DNA from: Ciborinia camelliae | Taxonomy: Eukaryota; Ascomycota; Leotiomycetes; Helotiales; Sclerotiniaceae | Assembly (NCBI GenBank): GCA_025890175.1 | Contig: JANPYM010000005.1 | Coordinates: 2,465,172-2,529,171, forward strand | DNA length: 64,000 nt | Reading direction: 5' to 3' | Shown here: positions 35,395 through 46,109 of the stretch, piece after piece | Layout: the number at the start of each line of letters is the position of its first letter | How positions within the stretch are numbered: the first letter of the stretch is position 1 | Translations under genes and position numbers: made by a program | Notes under the pieces: model-generated | Seen by the model: only the letters and a program-made list of their open reading frames with translations | What the model was told of the DNA's origin: nothing | Databases searched by the model: none

Positions 35395-37743
35395 ATGTTT
35401 ACTACCTTCGTCAGCATGCCTTCCACCACGTCTAGTACTGCTGCATCCCCAGAAACCCCGCCACGGCCTCGTCCACGCCAAAAACGAAGTCAAGTGGCTA
35501 AAGCATGCGATTGGTGTCGAGTTCATCGCATCAAATGTGATAATGATCATCCATGCAACAACTGCAAAACTAGAGGCGGTAATTGCAGCAATAGCGGTGC
35601 CATGAAGCTGGCAACACTTCCACATGCATATCGCGAAATTGAACGGCTAAAGCAAAAGGTTCAAGAACTTGAGAAAGAACTCGACAAAGAGCGCTCCAGT
35701 GACAAACACAATATGCAAATGCTTCCTCCACACGGACTTCCTTCACCGCCAAACAGTATAGGCAGTTCTCGATCCGGACATGACACTGGATTAAGCGGTA
35801 TAAGTGGCTTGAGTGGTATGGGTGGCCTTGAATTTGATGCCAATACAATCAAGAGGGAATGGGAAGGGATTCACATTAGCACTGCTCGCTCACCACAAAA
35901 GACATGGTATGGCTCAGCATCACTGTACTATTTTATCGGTCGCCTCAACACTTTCTTAACTGCTTCTCTGCATCAAAAACATTCGGCTCATGCCATGTTA
36001 CCGAACTCGGCGAGTAAAATACTGGATGGACCAACTACTGCGGACACATCAGACAATAAGAATGGGCTCATGGTTCCAATAGAAGATCCACTCAATGTTG
36101 GCGACTATCTTTCCCCAACTCAAGAAGAGTACTTTCTTGGCCTCTTTTGGCAATCATACTATACCTCGAATCCAATTATTGACGAACAAGAATTCAAAGA
36201 ACACTACCAGTCGTTGTGGATAAATTCCGATAAAGAGCGAAAACCTTCCGCCCTTGTCGATATTATCCTGGCAATGTGTATGCAGTATGGGATGTCGTTC
36301 TTGCCAAATGTAACCCGTACACATAACCCTGGCTCAAGAGCTAATGTTAACGTCAATGACGCCACAATCGCTGGCAGATGGCATTATAGACGCTGCCAAT
36401 CTCTCTTGGCCGCCGATCTAGAAGCACCCACCATAGCCACTCTTCAATGTCACATTCTCTGCTCCATATACCTCTGTTGTGGGTCGTTTCAAAACATGGC
36501 AGATAGCGCTTGCAGTGCTGCCGTGCGAACAGCGTATATGCTCGGTCTACATGTAGAACCTCCACAAGAAATGCCGAAAAAAGAGAGGGAGCTGCGCAAA
36601 CGCATGTGGTGGACGCTGTACGTCTTGGAGAGCAAAATGAGTATGAAACTCGGTCGTCCATTCTTGGTCCACGAGTGTAATACTACATGTACACTTCCGA
36701 CAGATGATCGCGATGTTGCTACCGCTGCGGGACAGAGCTTTGCGCCTCTGGGAGATAACGTCACTTGGTTGACCTGGAGTTTACACAATACTAAACTGCT
36801 GCTGGTTGCTCGATCGGCGTATTCTGCATTTTATGATACCCCAGTACCTAATACAGTTAACGTTAGAGGAACCATTTGGGATGACCTACAGATTCTTGGA
36901 GCCTATGCAGACATGTTGGAACCACACTTGGATCGAATGGATGAATGGCTGAGGGGCGTACCTATGGCTCTCAAGACCGATCGTCTCAACGGCGGATTTC
37001 CATTTTCCACTGACCTATCACCTCTCAATATCGAACCATTCGCACCACTTTGGCTTCAGAGACAACGTCTCCTTCTCGAACTTATGTATCATAACTTGAG
37101 CACAAACCTCTGCCGACCATTTATCGTCTTCAACTCAACCGGTACACCCACTGCTCTCTCTGAACAAATAGCTCTCAAATGCGTCGGCCACGCCATGCAA
37201 TTAACGCACATAATGCACCATGTCATTTTGTCAACGTCAATTCTAGCAGGCTGGCAAGAATCCTTTCAATGGCAGTGGAATTGTGCAATGACCCTCGTCG
37301 GTTATATCTTCGCATATCCACAAGGCACACAAACCCGAGCAGCACGGGGTGCCCTCGACCTCGCCGTCGCCGTTTTCGATAACTTCGGGAACAATTTCGC
37401 CCAAGCCGCCAGCGCAGCTAACGTCATGACTGAACTCAGTGCTAAAGTCGATATTCGTCTCGCGCAAACTTATGAGAAGCAGAACATGGTGCAACAGCCA
37501 AAAGTGATGATCAAGTCTGATGAAGTGCAATCTGTCATGAGTGCAGGAGACTCTGGCTATGAAAGTCTTCTCGACGATAGCTTCACTGGCATGCAAGGTG
37601 TAGAATCTTTAACCTTCGACAACGAGACCAACGCAGAACTGCAAGACATCTTGGCTCAATCTATCGATATGACATTTCCAGCAGATTCGTATACAGACTT
37701 TGAGATGTTATGGGCGAATATGGGAACGATATTTCCGGAATAA
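35395..37743 (+). CDS. Zn2Cys6 fungal-type transcription factor
   Basis: A single exon of 782 residues. The binuclear zinc cluster lies at residues 38-64 with Cys at 38, 41, 48, 54, 57 and 64 (spacing 2-6-5-2-6), preceded by a basic, proline-rich stretch (RPRPRQKRSQ). A coiled coil follows (IERLKQKVQELEKELDKE), as expected for a dimer. The middle holds a fungal-specific regulatory domain with EEYFLGLFWQSYYTSNPIID and the RKRMWWTLYVLESKMS motif. The C-terminus is acidic and could activate transcription. Overall order resembles regulators of the XlnR/RhaR sort, but I cannot assign an orthologue. The gene sits inside the group of reductases and oxidoreductases and may regulate them; a pathway regulator is the usual role for such a gene in a cluster. 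Confidence 0.92.
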   Translation: MFTTFVSMPSTTSSTAASPETPPRPRPRQKRSQVAKACDWCRVHRIKCDNDHPCNNCKTRGGNCSNSGAMKLATLPHAYREIERLKQKVQELEKELDKERSSDKHNMQMLPPHGLPSPPNSIGSSRSGHDTGLSGISGLSGMGGLEFDANTIKREWEGIHISTARSPQKTWYGSASLYYFIGRLNTFLTASLHQKHSAHAMLPNSASKILDGPTTADTSDNKNGLMVPIEDPLNVGDYLSPTQEEYFLGLFWQSYYTSNPIIDEQEFKEHYQSLWINSDKERKPSALVDIILAMCMQYGMSFLPNVTRTHNPGSRANVNVNDATIAGRWHYRRCQSLLAADLEAPTIATLQCHILCSIYLCCGSFQNMADSACSAAVRTAYMLGLHVEPPQEMPKKERELRKRMWWTLYVLESKMSMKLGRPFLVHECNTTCTLPTDDRDVATAAGQSFAPLGDNVTWLTWSLHNTKLLLVARSAYSAFYDTPVPNTVNVRGTIWDDLQILGAYADMLEPHLDRMDEWLRGVPMALKTDRLNGGFPFSTDLSPLNIEPFAPLWLQRQRLLLELMYHNLSTNLCRPFIVFNSTGTPTALSEQIALKCVGHAMQLTHIMHHVILSTSILAGWQESFQWQWNCAMTLVGYIFAYPQGTQTRAARGALDLAVAVFDNFGNNFAQAASAANVMTELSAKVDIRLAQTYEKQNMVQQPKVMIKSDEVQSVMSAGDSGYESLLDDSFTGMQGVESLTFDNETNAELQDILAQSIDMTFPADSYTDFEMLWANMGTIFPE

Positions 37744-39138
37744 ATGATGATAATGATGATGATAAACAGGAGGCATGACTTTGAGGCGTAGTTTTCTTTA
37801 CGTTTCTTTCCATTCTATTACTTCATTTTTTTCCAAATTCAATTTCGGGTTGGCAATGGTATAGCAACATGCACATCATGGAACGCATGTGGGGGTCTGT
37901 ATCTGGAACAATACTGTGGAGTGATGGCCTGCTAGCGAGATTATCCTTTGGTAATGACTATCAGCAATAATTGTTCGTATAGAAGTAATGCTTTAGCCAC
38001 TTGGATCCTACTTTTTGCATTGCAAGGCACCACTGTCAATTTTTGTCTAGAGATTTCCTGTACTATCATCCACAACCATAAAAATGCAACGTCGAAACTA
38101 ATTGTGAAATTTGTCATTTTTGTAGCCTCCAAAAAAGGTCAAAAGTCGACTAGCTCAGTTTGAGCACTAAACCCTTCTAGACTTGTTCTGGGTTAAAGTA
38201 ACTTCCTAAACCAATATATGATTGGAAGATATAATGGAGTGGATCCTTTTCTTATCCAGTTTTGGCTTGATCTATTCTAAGCGAGCAAAAACTCATCCTA
38301 AAAAGGTTTACCGCTCAAGCTGAGTTACTTGAGTTTTGACGGTATCTACAGATGTGCATTATCGCCGTGAGCACCAAAACAGAATCACTTGCTTCCTCAC
38401 TATGGATTTGGCAGCCCAAGAAGCCCTGACCGCATAAGCGTGTAATCTCATTGGCCCATGAAGAGACACGAAAATCGTGGGGTAACGTCAGAGATTATTC
38501 CTTTCCTCAAACGCACCGACAATTTCCACTCCGCTACTCCAGCTATGCACTTGCACATCAACTCCGCATTAAGTTAATCTTCGACCACTAATCGGTTAAT
38601 TTATCTTATCAACCAACAGTTGGTCACCAACATTTGCTTACATGGTGGGTTGTATTGAAGTCTTGAAGGGGCGTCCGGAGATTAGACCCTAGTCAATTGT
38701 GTTTCGGGTTTAGTCGTAGACCTGAAGAACATGGGTCTCACTCGGACATAAACGAGTGAATGCCCATAATTTGTCTTCCGGATTCTCCTTCAAGGACAAC
38801 TAAATCGTCAGAGACCTGAGTCGGATGCAAACCGAAAACTATGATTACGAACAATCCCGTGAGTTTCACCGATACGTATCTTCACTAATCAATGCACGGG
38901 ATGGCGGGCTGGGAGGTGCCTGGACCTGGAACTTGTAGGACCGGCCCTGAGTTCAACGATTATATAATGTGAGGTAAAAACCGTGGGAAATGTATTTTAT
39001 TAGACATCAAATCAACTTCCTTTTATAATATTCGCTCCAGATTCTCAACATCTTCAAAATCTTCCATAACTTCACCTGAATTTTCAAGGTTCCAAATCTA
39101 CTCTCAAATAATCTACTTCTCTTCATAACACAATCATC
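37744..39138. other. intergenic between the transcription factor and the alcohol dehydrogenase
   Basis: Nothing coding is recognised. It contains TCCGGA-type sites near 38675 and 38780 and the alcohol dehydrogenase TATA box at 38961. Confidence 0.6.
38961..38968 (+). promoter_or_regulatory. TATA box of the alcohol dehydrogenase
   Basis: TATATAAT lies 171 bases before the ATG at 39139, followed by a C/T-rich leader. Confidence 0.5.
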
Positions 39139-40522
39139 ATGCCTACCTTCACAGTTTTCAAGGGAAGAGCAGATGGTACCCCAATCAAGAGCACCACCAC
39201 TAGGCCTGAAGAGCTCAAGGGTGATAGCGTCTTGGTAAAAATCACTGCTTCCGGTGTTTGCGGAACTGATCTCCACTACGTTAGTCCATACTCCATCCTT
39301 CCCCCTTCATCACCCAAACTCTAGCTAACCCCCATACAGAAAGGTGCCGATATGGTTCTCGGCCATGAAGGTGTTGGTATCGTTGAAGCCGTCGGTCCTG
39401 CCACAAAGTACCTCAAGAAAGGTGACCGTGTCGGCTGGGGTTACGAACATGACTCTTGTGGCCACTGTCACGAGTGCCTCACTGGAAATGAAGTCTTCTG
39501 TCCCGAACGTGCTCTCTACGGGTACGCCAATCTCGACCAGGGATCTTTCGCTTCCCACGCTATCTGGCGTGAAGCTTTCCTCTTCCCCACACCCGCCTCC
39601 ATTCCCGATGAATATGCTGCTCCTCTGCAATGTGGAGGAGCCACCACATTTTCAGCCCTTGAAGGTATCAAGAGTACTGATGTTGTTGCTGTGATGGGAG
39701 TCGGTGGATTGGGACATTTGGCCATTCAATTTGCTGCCAAGATGGGGTGCAGAGTTGTCGTACTGAGCAGTTCGGATAAAAAGAAAGATGAAGCCACCAA
39801 GCTCGGTGCACACGAATTCATCGCCACCAGAGGTGCTAAGGAGCTCAAAGTTAGCAAGCCCATCAACCGTCTCCTCGTCACCACTGCCGCTCAACCAAAC
39901 TGGGAACTTATCCTCCCAATGATGGCACCCCGCTCCACTATCTACCCTCTCACAGTTTCATTCCAGAACCTTGAAATCCCATATATGCCATTCCTCACTG
40001 CTGGCATCAACATTCAAGGAAACCTTGTTGCAAATAGAAGTGCGCATAAGCAGATGTTGGAGTTTGCTGCATTCCATGATATCAAACCAGTTGTTCAAAC
40101 ATTCCCAATGACGGAGTCGGGTATTGCTGAGGCAATGGACAAGTTGGATAAAGGAGAAGTTTACTATAGGGCTGTTCTCTTGGCGCAGTAAGTGGAGAGA
40201 TTTGACTTTTTTCACTGTTGATAGAGGATTGGATGGATGAATTTGGATGAATGAATGCAACGGGTGTACAAAAGCTAGAAATACAAGATGATCCTACCTG
40301 ACATTGGTCTTCTCACTCGAATTTTCATCCAGTCGTGACTAACATATTTATTTCGCCCATCATAGAATCATAGAAAAAGTCCTTCCCGGTGCCTCTCGAT
40401 CATCTGCTTCTTCTTCGACTACCCTTCGCAAACGTTTTACTTACAAGACTTGGTTGACTTCCATTCTTTCTTCTTGCTCACCCAAAAGTAAGAAGGAGAA
40501 GAAGAGTGTTGAGAAGAAGTGA
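39139..40522 (+). CDS. zinc-dependent alcohol dehydrogenase with an optional third exon
   Basis: Exons 39139-39279 and 39340-40191 give a 330-residue protein ending at TAA 40189-40191. Catalytic zinc ligands Cys41 (GVCGTDLHY), His56 (LGHEGVG) and Cys145 are present. The structural zinc lobe has Cys87, 90, 93 and 101 (CGHCHECLTGNEVFC). The cofactor fold is GVGGLGHLAIQ. The family matches cinnamyl/NADP-type alcohol dehydrogenases that interconvert aldehydes and alcohols. The stop codon is embedded in a GTAAGT donor (40188-40193). An ideal branch point and acceptor (GACTAAC, then CATAG at 40361-40365) follow. Using them joins 40187 to 40366, recreates the same Gln330 and adds 51 residues rich in Ser and Lys, ending at TGA 40520-40522 (381 residues). 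Family members normally stop near residue 330-360, so the short form may suffice. Confidence 0.85.
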
Positions 40523-41198
40523 GCACGGCTTGAAAGTTTTTCATTTTCTTTCTGGATGAGGAGTTGTTGTTGTTGCTGGCATATGAGAGAATACCTTTTG
40601 AGAAAGATGCATTTAATACCCCGTCTTGTGATTTTTGTTCTGTAGTAGATGGATAATAAATACATAATAAATGGAACGTATGGTTGCAAACTTGATACGA
40701 CTCTCATTTCAAATGACATATAATGACATTTTATAACTGACAAACCCGTAACACCGTGTCATTATACATCAATCGTATAAATCAAACGTCCTCATAGCAA
40801 CTAAAATATTGTAAGGTTTAAAATGTTTATTTCTTTGTAGGCTAGGAATTATTTTTATAATTACACTATAGAAATCTTCGCAGATAAGTTTTCCACGTTT
40901 ACTTGTGGCATTTTGAAATCAACCCTTGCTCATAATATCGTGTGTTCAACCGTTCTAATACAAGACCGATACTTCAAAGGCCACTTCACATACTATTTAT
41001 GAACCCCAAATTTGACGAATGTTCCAGGTCAATCTCCGCTTGATAAAAAATATGAATATCAAGCATGTCTAGTCAATGAATGACTGGCATCTGGAAAGGC
41101 CTTCTCTCGAACTTGATGCTTTGCCGGCCAAGCGAGTAATTACATCAGTAAAGAGTGATAGGTTGGAATATCAAGCGTTCGTCCTTCATCAACTCCAA
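40523..41198. other. intergenic, no gene recognised
   Basis: AT-rich spacer between the dehydrogenase and the HET fragment. No conserved frame or repeat. Confidence 0.6.
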
Positions 41199-41852
41199 CT
41201 ACAACCCCTCACCATCCATCATTCCTTGAATATAAACGTCTCCAACCAATTGATATCCATCTCTAAGTGGCCTGATGATGACTGGCTTTGAGTATCCCGC
41301 AAGTACACATATTAGGTCTCCTTGTAGCAAGTCTACCCAACGACCTTGAAGCCAGTCTTTTGGGGCCGGATTCGGGCCCCATCCAAAACGCTCGCTGACG
41401 GTTGTAATGAGCCTGTGACTCAATGTTGTATCAATTAGATTTCTGCCAGACTTCTCTTCTAAGAGATTCAAGTTTAAATTGGCATCTTCAATGTACTGAC
41501 CGAAGGTCTTATTACCCATGGACCAATTCGCATTAGTTTGATAGAACATGTTCCAGAGGGGCGACATGCCAGAAAGGCTAACATTAGACAAGATATCTTC
41601 CACAAGATCTCCCGTGCTTCTAGAATCTTTACAATGATTGGAAGGCGGCGGTCCAGGAATTGTTCGATTCAACGTGATACAATTCGTAAATGTTTCGTGC
41701 ATTATAGCTTCCCCGCCACATATTACTTCTTTTGATGTTGACTGTGTTGAATGATGTGAAGTTAGTATAGAAGAACTGCCGATACCGTCAATAGCATCGA
41801 ATATTAACCCTATGGTTATGAGATTTTCCTCACATATCCAAAAACTCTGCAT
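41199..41852 (-). pseudogene. C-terminal fragment of a HET-domain (heterokaryon incompatibility) gene
   Basis: A 217-codon minus-strand frame matches the C-terminal third of fungal HET proteins: a basic helix region (RNLIDTTLSHRLITTV), GWGPNPAPKDWLQG, a DLICVLAGYSKPVIIR strand pair and the near-terminal GDVYIQGMMDGEG. The N-terminal HET domain is absent; sequence up to 43600 on the same strand contains no such domain, and a stop lies two codons before the first ATG. HET proteins trigger cell death after fusion of unlike hyphae and need the N-terminal domain for that, so this piece is probably inactive. A short expressed protein cannot be excluded. Confidence 0.6.
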
Positions 41853-43648
41853 CGAGCATTAAACATGCATTGTAACGAGGTCGAAAAGGCCGATCTCTGT
41901 ATTTCCCAGAGAATCGCAGTATCTTCATTAATCTCATGACATTCTTTGCTCTATAACGTGAATTCCTTTTCAGAGACAGTTTTTGCAAAAGAGACTCAAG
42001 TTCGAGTAATTTTCATGAATTGGTTAAAGCGATGGGGGGCTATCCGGCAGGATCGACGGCCAATTTAGGCTCAAAGCAAATGGCTTGCATTTGCAATCAG
42101 CCACGATAAAGGGCTATTCCGCCGGTTATGTCCTGAATCTAACTACCCTTCTCACCCCCTTTTCTTCTCTCCTCGTTAACTCAACAACGCTATATGAACA
42201 TCTGCTTCAATGCCCCTACCACTAGTTTTATTTCCATTGTTCTCGTGGCCCCAGTATGGAGTTACAGCTCCAATGCCAACAAGAGAAAATGACACCGTAG
42301 AATCAAAAGGCAGTAGATGTCATGCCAAGTCTTGCTGACTATCTCAATCTTGTCAGAGAATAACTGTTTCACGGAACCAGGGGACTCGAGAATTAATGCT
42401 CATTTCAGACGCCAGAGCTTTAAAGAACTATCGTGTACAAAAGCCTGTGATTAACCTGGGAAGGCTTTGGAAAGGACACAAGCGATTCGGATTCACATGC
42501 GGCATTGTCTTGATTTTAACCCACTCTCATTATTGTTGGAATTAGGCATGATTTTGTGTGGTGGACTTGAAGTTTTAGCTCGGAACCGATACTTCCCCAT
42601 AGATATGTAAAGAAACTGTAGCGGTTTTCTTCGGTCATGGTTGGTGTATCAGGATAAATCTATGTTGCTTTGAAGTGGTGGGGTGGCTTCATTAGGAACA
42701 CAACATTTAAAGATATCCTGGGAGAATTACCGATTTTTCTATATGTATCACTGGTCTTGTTGGAATGATTGGTAGTTGTATTTGGTGTCTCTTGGATGAA
42801 TCTGATCTTTTACATCCTTCAGAGGCTACCAGTCGAGACATATAGTTCATTGGTTTTGCTAATGTCGCGATACTAGTGAATCTGCTACGCAGATTCACTA
42901 GGGCGCCCGGCCGCGTGCGTAGATAGTAACAGGGGTGGATTTATCAGGTCACATGGGGACTATACTAGCGTAGTATTAGCTTAGGACCTTGCTTATAAGC
43001 AGTCCCAGTTTAGATCTTCAATCCATATCCCCTTCTACTGAAACTAAGACATTTTCTTAGATCGATCTGCAATACAATACCATTTTACTAAACTGTTGAT
43101 ATCAACACTATACCACCGAGGTGATTCCAACAGCTAAAATATCTCATACTTATATAAAATCTTTGTCTGGACTAGGCTTTAAGTTGGTTCCAACTATTGC
43201 TTTTGTCAGCTGCATAGCCCGCCATTCATATAAGACGGTGTTATATCGTGTGAAAAATATTTTTTATGGGCCACTTCAATACTACAATGGGTGTATCCAA
43301 TGCAACAAACGTGAAAGCTCTTGGTCGCATAACACACTTTTTGGGCATGACTTGCAAACGGCAGATTGAAATGGAAAAAGGTACGCAGAATGTAGATTGA
43401 GCCTTCGAAATAATCGACCGTATTCTACCCACAAGACCTGAGAGGAAGTAAGAGGGGTCTTGAGAGTTGTCATAGACCAATGACTCCAAGCATATCATCA
43501 TGCACGACAAATATTTGGGGATGTAAAACATTTTTATAGAAGCAAAAGCAAATTGTATCATCTCCTAAAACTAAAGTAATGACCTTGATATGAGATTGAA
43601 AGGTAGAGTTAACCAAGTCTTTTGTTGCATCTCCTGCCAACAAGCTAT
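41853..43648. other. intergenic, with a hairpin palindrome
   Basis: No gene recognised. A perfect hairpin lies at 42873-42901, directly followed by the GC-rich palindrome GGGCGCCC. The rest is moderately AT-rich. Confidence 0.55.
42873..42901. repeat. perfect 13-base inverted repeat with 3-base loop
   Basis: CTAGTGAATCTGC, TAC, GCAGATTCACTAG form a perfect hairpin. It is next to the 8-base palindrome GGGCGCCC and a locally GC-rich stretch within AT-rich DNA. It could be a mobile-element end or a structural element; no partner end was found. Confidence 0.7.
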
Positions 43649-44518
43649 TTAATTCCTCATGACCGAAGTAGGTAGAACTTTGAAATTGTGGTCCACGTCC
43701 TTGATACGAAGTCCGTGCCGGATACTCTTTTCTAGAATCTTATATAACTCCTCTTTACTAGCATACTTGGTGCCATGAAACTGGTAGGTATGATTATCAC
43801 AATCCAAGATATATTCTCCTCCACGTGTGCTCTCGAGTTGCCAAGGTTGCCGCATCTCCAAGTTGACATCTACAACATCCAACTCTTGAGGTGCATCAAC
43901 AACAATAAACAACATTTTCACTGGAAAGATTCTACTCAAATCAGCCACAAATGAATTATCGTCCTCAGCCTCAAATGTAAGATCAAACTCCTGCAGTGTG
44001 TCTTCAGAGAAAGCGAAATTTTCAACGAATGACCTTATTGAATAATTTCGATCAAAAAAATCAGGATGGTCGAATGGAAGATCAGCGGGCTCAAGCCAAA
44101 AGTTGAGAAGACCTTCATCTTTCCTGACGTATAATATATCAAGTTTTGGATTGAACGGGCGTCCAAAGAGAGGGCACCCTTTATCCTCCTTGATAACAAA
44201 ACCTTGTTCACGAGCCCAAGCCACAGCAATGCTACGAGCCTCATGATTGACGGAAACTAATGGTGTACGAACTTGAACGACATCTAATAGTTCGTGACTG
44301 AATTCGAGACGCAAATTGAAAACGTTTCTGGGATCATATTCGTGATATGGGTCGGATTCTGTGAGATGAAGAGGATGCCAACAGCCCTTTTTGAAAAAGC
44401 ATAGAGTTGGATCAATCTTATCTGGCAATGCATCACGCCAGATTTGGTTGCGCAGCTCCAGAGCAAGGTTCATGAACTGAGGGAATGTAGAGAGGGTGGC
44501 TGTTGCTGCTGCTGCCAT
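43649..44518 (-). CDS. 2EXR-domain protein, 289 aa
   Basis: A single exon on the minus strand. After an alanine-rich start comes the 2EXR hallmark: FPQFMNLALELRNQIWRDAL (about 12-31), then SVNHEARSIAVAWAREQG (about 109-126), which are the two conserved ExR segments. The protein then has alternating acidic and hydrophobic stretches, with a MLFIVVDAPQELDVV strand. 2EXR proteins form large, rapidly expanding families in filamentous fungi with no known biochemical role. No signal peptide, membrane span or catalytic motif is seen. Length is typical for the family. Confidence 0.85.
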   Translation of the reverse strand: MAAAATATLSTFPQFMNLALELRNQIWRDALPDKIDPTLCFFKKGCWHPLHLTESDPYHEYDPRNVFNLRLEFSHELLDVVQVRTPLVSVNHEARSIAVAWAREQGFVIKEDKGCPLFGRPFNPKLDILYVRKDEGLLNFWLEPADLPFDHPDFFDRNYSIRSFVENFAFSEDTLQEFDLTFEAEDDNSFVADLSRIFPVKMLFIVVDAPQELDVVDVNLEMRQPWQLESTRGGEYILDCDNHTYQFHGTKYASKEELYKILEKSIRHGLRIKDVDHNFKVLPTSVMRN

Positions 44519-45536
44519 CGTCTTTTTGGATAATTCAATCAGTATTTGTTTTGTATCCTACAACTGAAACAGAATAACGTACATTTATTATTCGACAAGA
44601 GTCAGAAATTGAAATTTGATGATTAGGACAGGACGTAGGTCTTGTTGGTCAATTCAATCTCTTGATAGAATTCTGGTTTCTAGTGCTGATTGTGAGATTC
44701 AAGTGCGCTTTTTTGTTCGACAATGGTAGAACACAAGAATTTGTAAAGAGTATGTCAGAATCCTCAAATCTTGTGAGTTGACAGATTGACAGAAGTACAA
44801 TAGAAAGTACGTGAATCCATAGAATAAGTTGATTTATTCAAACATCACGTGAAAGGAAACGCTAAAAATAAGCGCTGTGCCGCAAGCCACATAGTCGGCT
44901 CCACACTTTTCATAAGCTTACCTACCTACCTGGTACTTCATAAGCTTCCTTCAACGTTATATGTAACTTCAATATCAGCCAAAATAGCTGCGCATTCATG
45001 GAAGGGGCACTATAGTGGACCGAGATCCACATGTGCAGCGTTCCTTCGAAATTTTGGATCTTGATGCCAACAGCAAGAGGTTTCCCGCCATGTTTGTTCT
45101 CCATAAAAGATGAAATTAAGCTTATGTCATTGCAAAGGATTAAGAGTAACATCGACAATGGCGAGAAATTTTAGTTAGGAAAAAGGTAACGCTTTCTGAA
45201 ATATCGAGCGATGGAAGATGGGGGGGGAGCATCAGTACATCACAAAAGAGTATAGTCTACGGAATCCTCACAAATTTCATTAAAATCTTACCTCAGAATT
45301 TCTAAGAATAACGGATCATCCAGAAGTGATGGTGGCTCAGAGGCTCTCATGAACATATCGTCGATATGAAATTCGATCTCAGAATGTAACTCTGTATTCC
45401 TACAATCCTGAAAAGAGCTAATCGTTTCAAAGCTTTGAGTCAATCAGTCTTACTAATTCATTTCCCATCACATCTCGAAGACCTCGTGGATATCATCCTC
45501 CTCTCCGAATGACATTCAGTAAGCCCACTGAAAAAG

Positions 45537-45544
45537 TATAAAAG
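45537..45544 (+). promoter_or_regulatory. TATA box of the small secreted protein gene
   Basis: TATAAAAG about 200 bases before ATG 45741, followed by a CA-rich leader typical of strongly expressed fungal genes. Confidence 0.55.
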
Positions 45545-45640
45545 CATTGTAAATCCCAATATCAAAGTAAAAGATCATCCACGCATTCACGCATTCATTT
45601 CCAAACAAACTACAGCTGCAAGACTAAACGTTTCCACTTT

Positions 45641-45665
45641 CATTACATTACATTACATTACATTA
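45641..45665. repeat. (CATTA)5 repeat in the leader of the secreted protein gene
   Basis: Five perfect units directly upstream of the 45741 gene, inside the likely 5' UTR. Confidence 0.8.
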
Positions 45666-45740
45666 CCGTTTGTGACCCAACATTCGAACCTCCACAGCCA
45701 TCGCTAATAATTCGTAACAGAACTTTACCTTTCATTCAAG

Positions 45741-46109
45741 ATGTACGCATTCAAGAACTTATCATTCGCATTTCTTCTCTTGGCCGCCAGCGTCCAAGCC
45801 GGAAAGATTACATACACATGTAAGGACAACACCGGTGGAGTCGATAAAACTGGAAGGATTGAGACAAAAGCCGGTGGGAGAATTCCAGATGACCAGGATC
45901 AGGTCGTGGTGGATGGCATGTCTGAATGGTCCGATGGCCAATTCACTGCCTCGATCCACGAAAGAACGAAAACTGTTATCGTCAAGTGTGTCGAAGGCCG
46001 CGCCAATAAGAATCTCGCTACCACAGCAAATAATGAGCAAGAACAGCTCGTTAACAGTCACATTACGAAATCTAAACGGCAAGGTTTTATATTCAGGTTT
46101 TATGAGTGA
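45741..46109 (+). CDS. small secreted protein, 122 aa; 3' end uncertain
   Basis: The protein starts with a clear signal peptide (FLLLAASVQA, cleavage near residue 20). The mature part is small, charged and has two cysteines (TYTCKDN and VIVKCVEG) that could pair. No catalytic motif is seen; the size and secretion fit the broad class of fungal small secreted or effector-like proteins. After the stop TGA (46107-46109) the same frame continues with protein-like sequence (DNVDNASDDDVPEYVF), a TAA (46176-46178), then GPDCGKTTTAGCVEW with two more cysteines. An intron from GT at 46050 to AG at 46181 would keep frame and give a four-cysteine protein. A CTAAC-ATTAG site at 46114-46127 suggests another possible splice. 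Readthrough or recent nonsense mutation are alternatives. Confidence 0.6.
   Translation: MYAFKNLSFAFLLLAASVQAGKITYTCKDNTGGVDKTGRIETKAGGRIPDDQDQVVVDGMSEWSDGQFTASIHERTKTVIVKCVEGRANKNLATTANNEQEQLVNSHITKSKRQGFIFRFYE

Larger units (their letters stand above)
44519..45740. other. intergenic, promoter of the small secreted protein at the right end
   Basis: No conserved frame. It contains ATCACGTGA near 44845, a TATA box at 45537 and a CATTA array at 45641-45665 in the leader of the next gene. Confidence 0.6.

Noticed and set aside
41853..43600. Search for the missing HET domain upstream of the fragment
   Set aside because: No HET-domain motif could be found on the minus strand, so the fragment was not extended.
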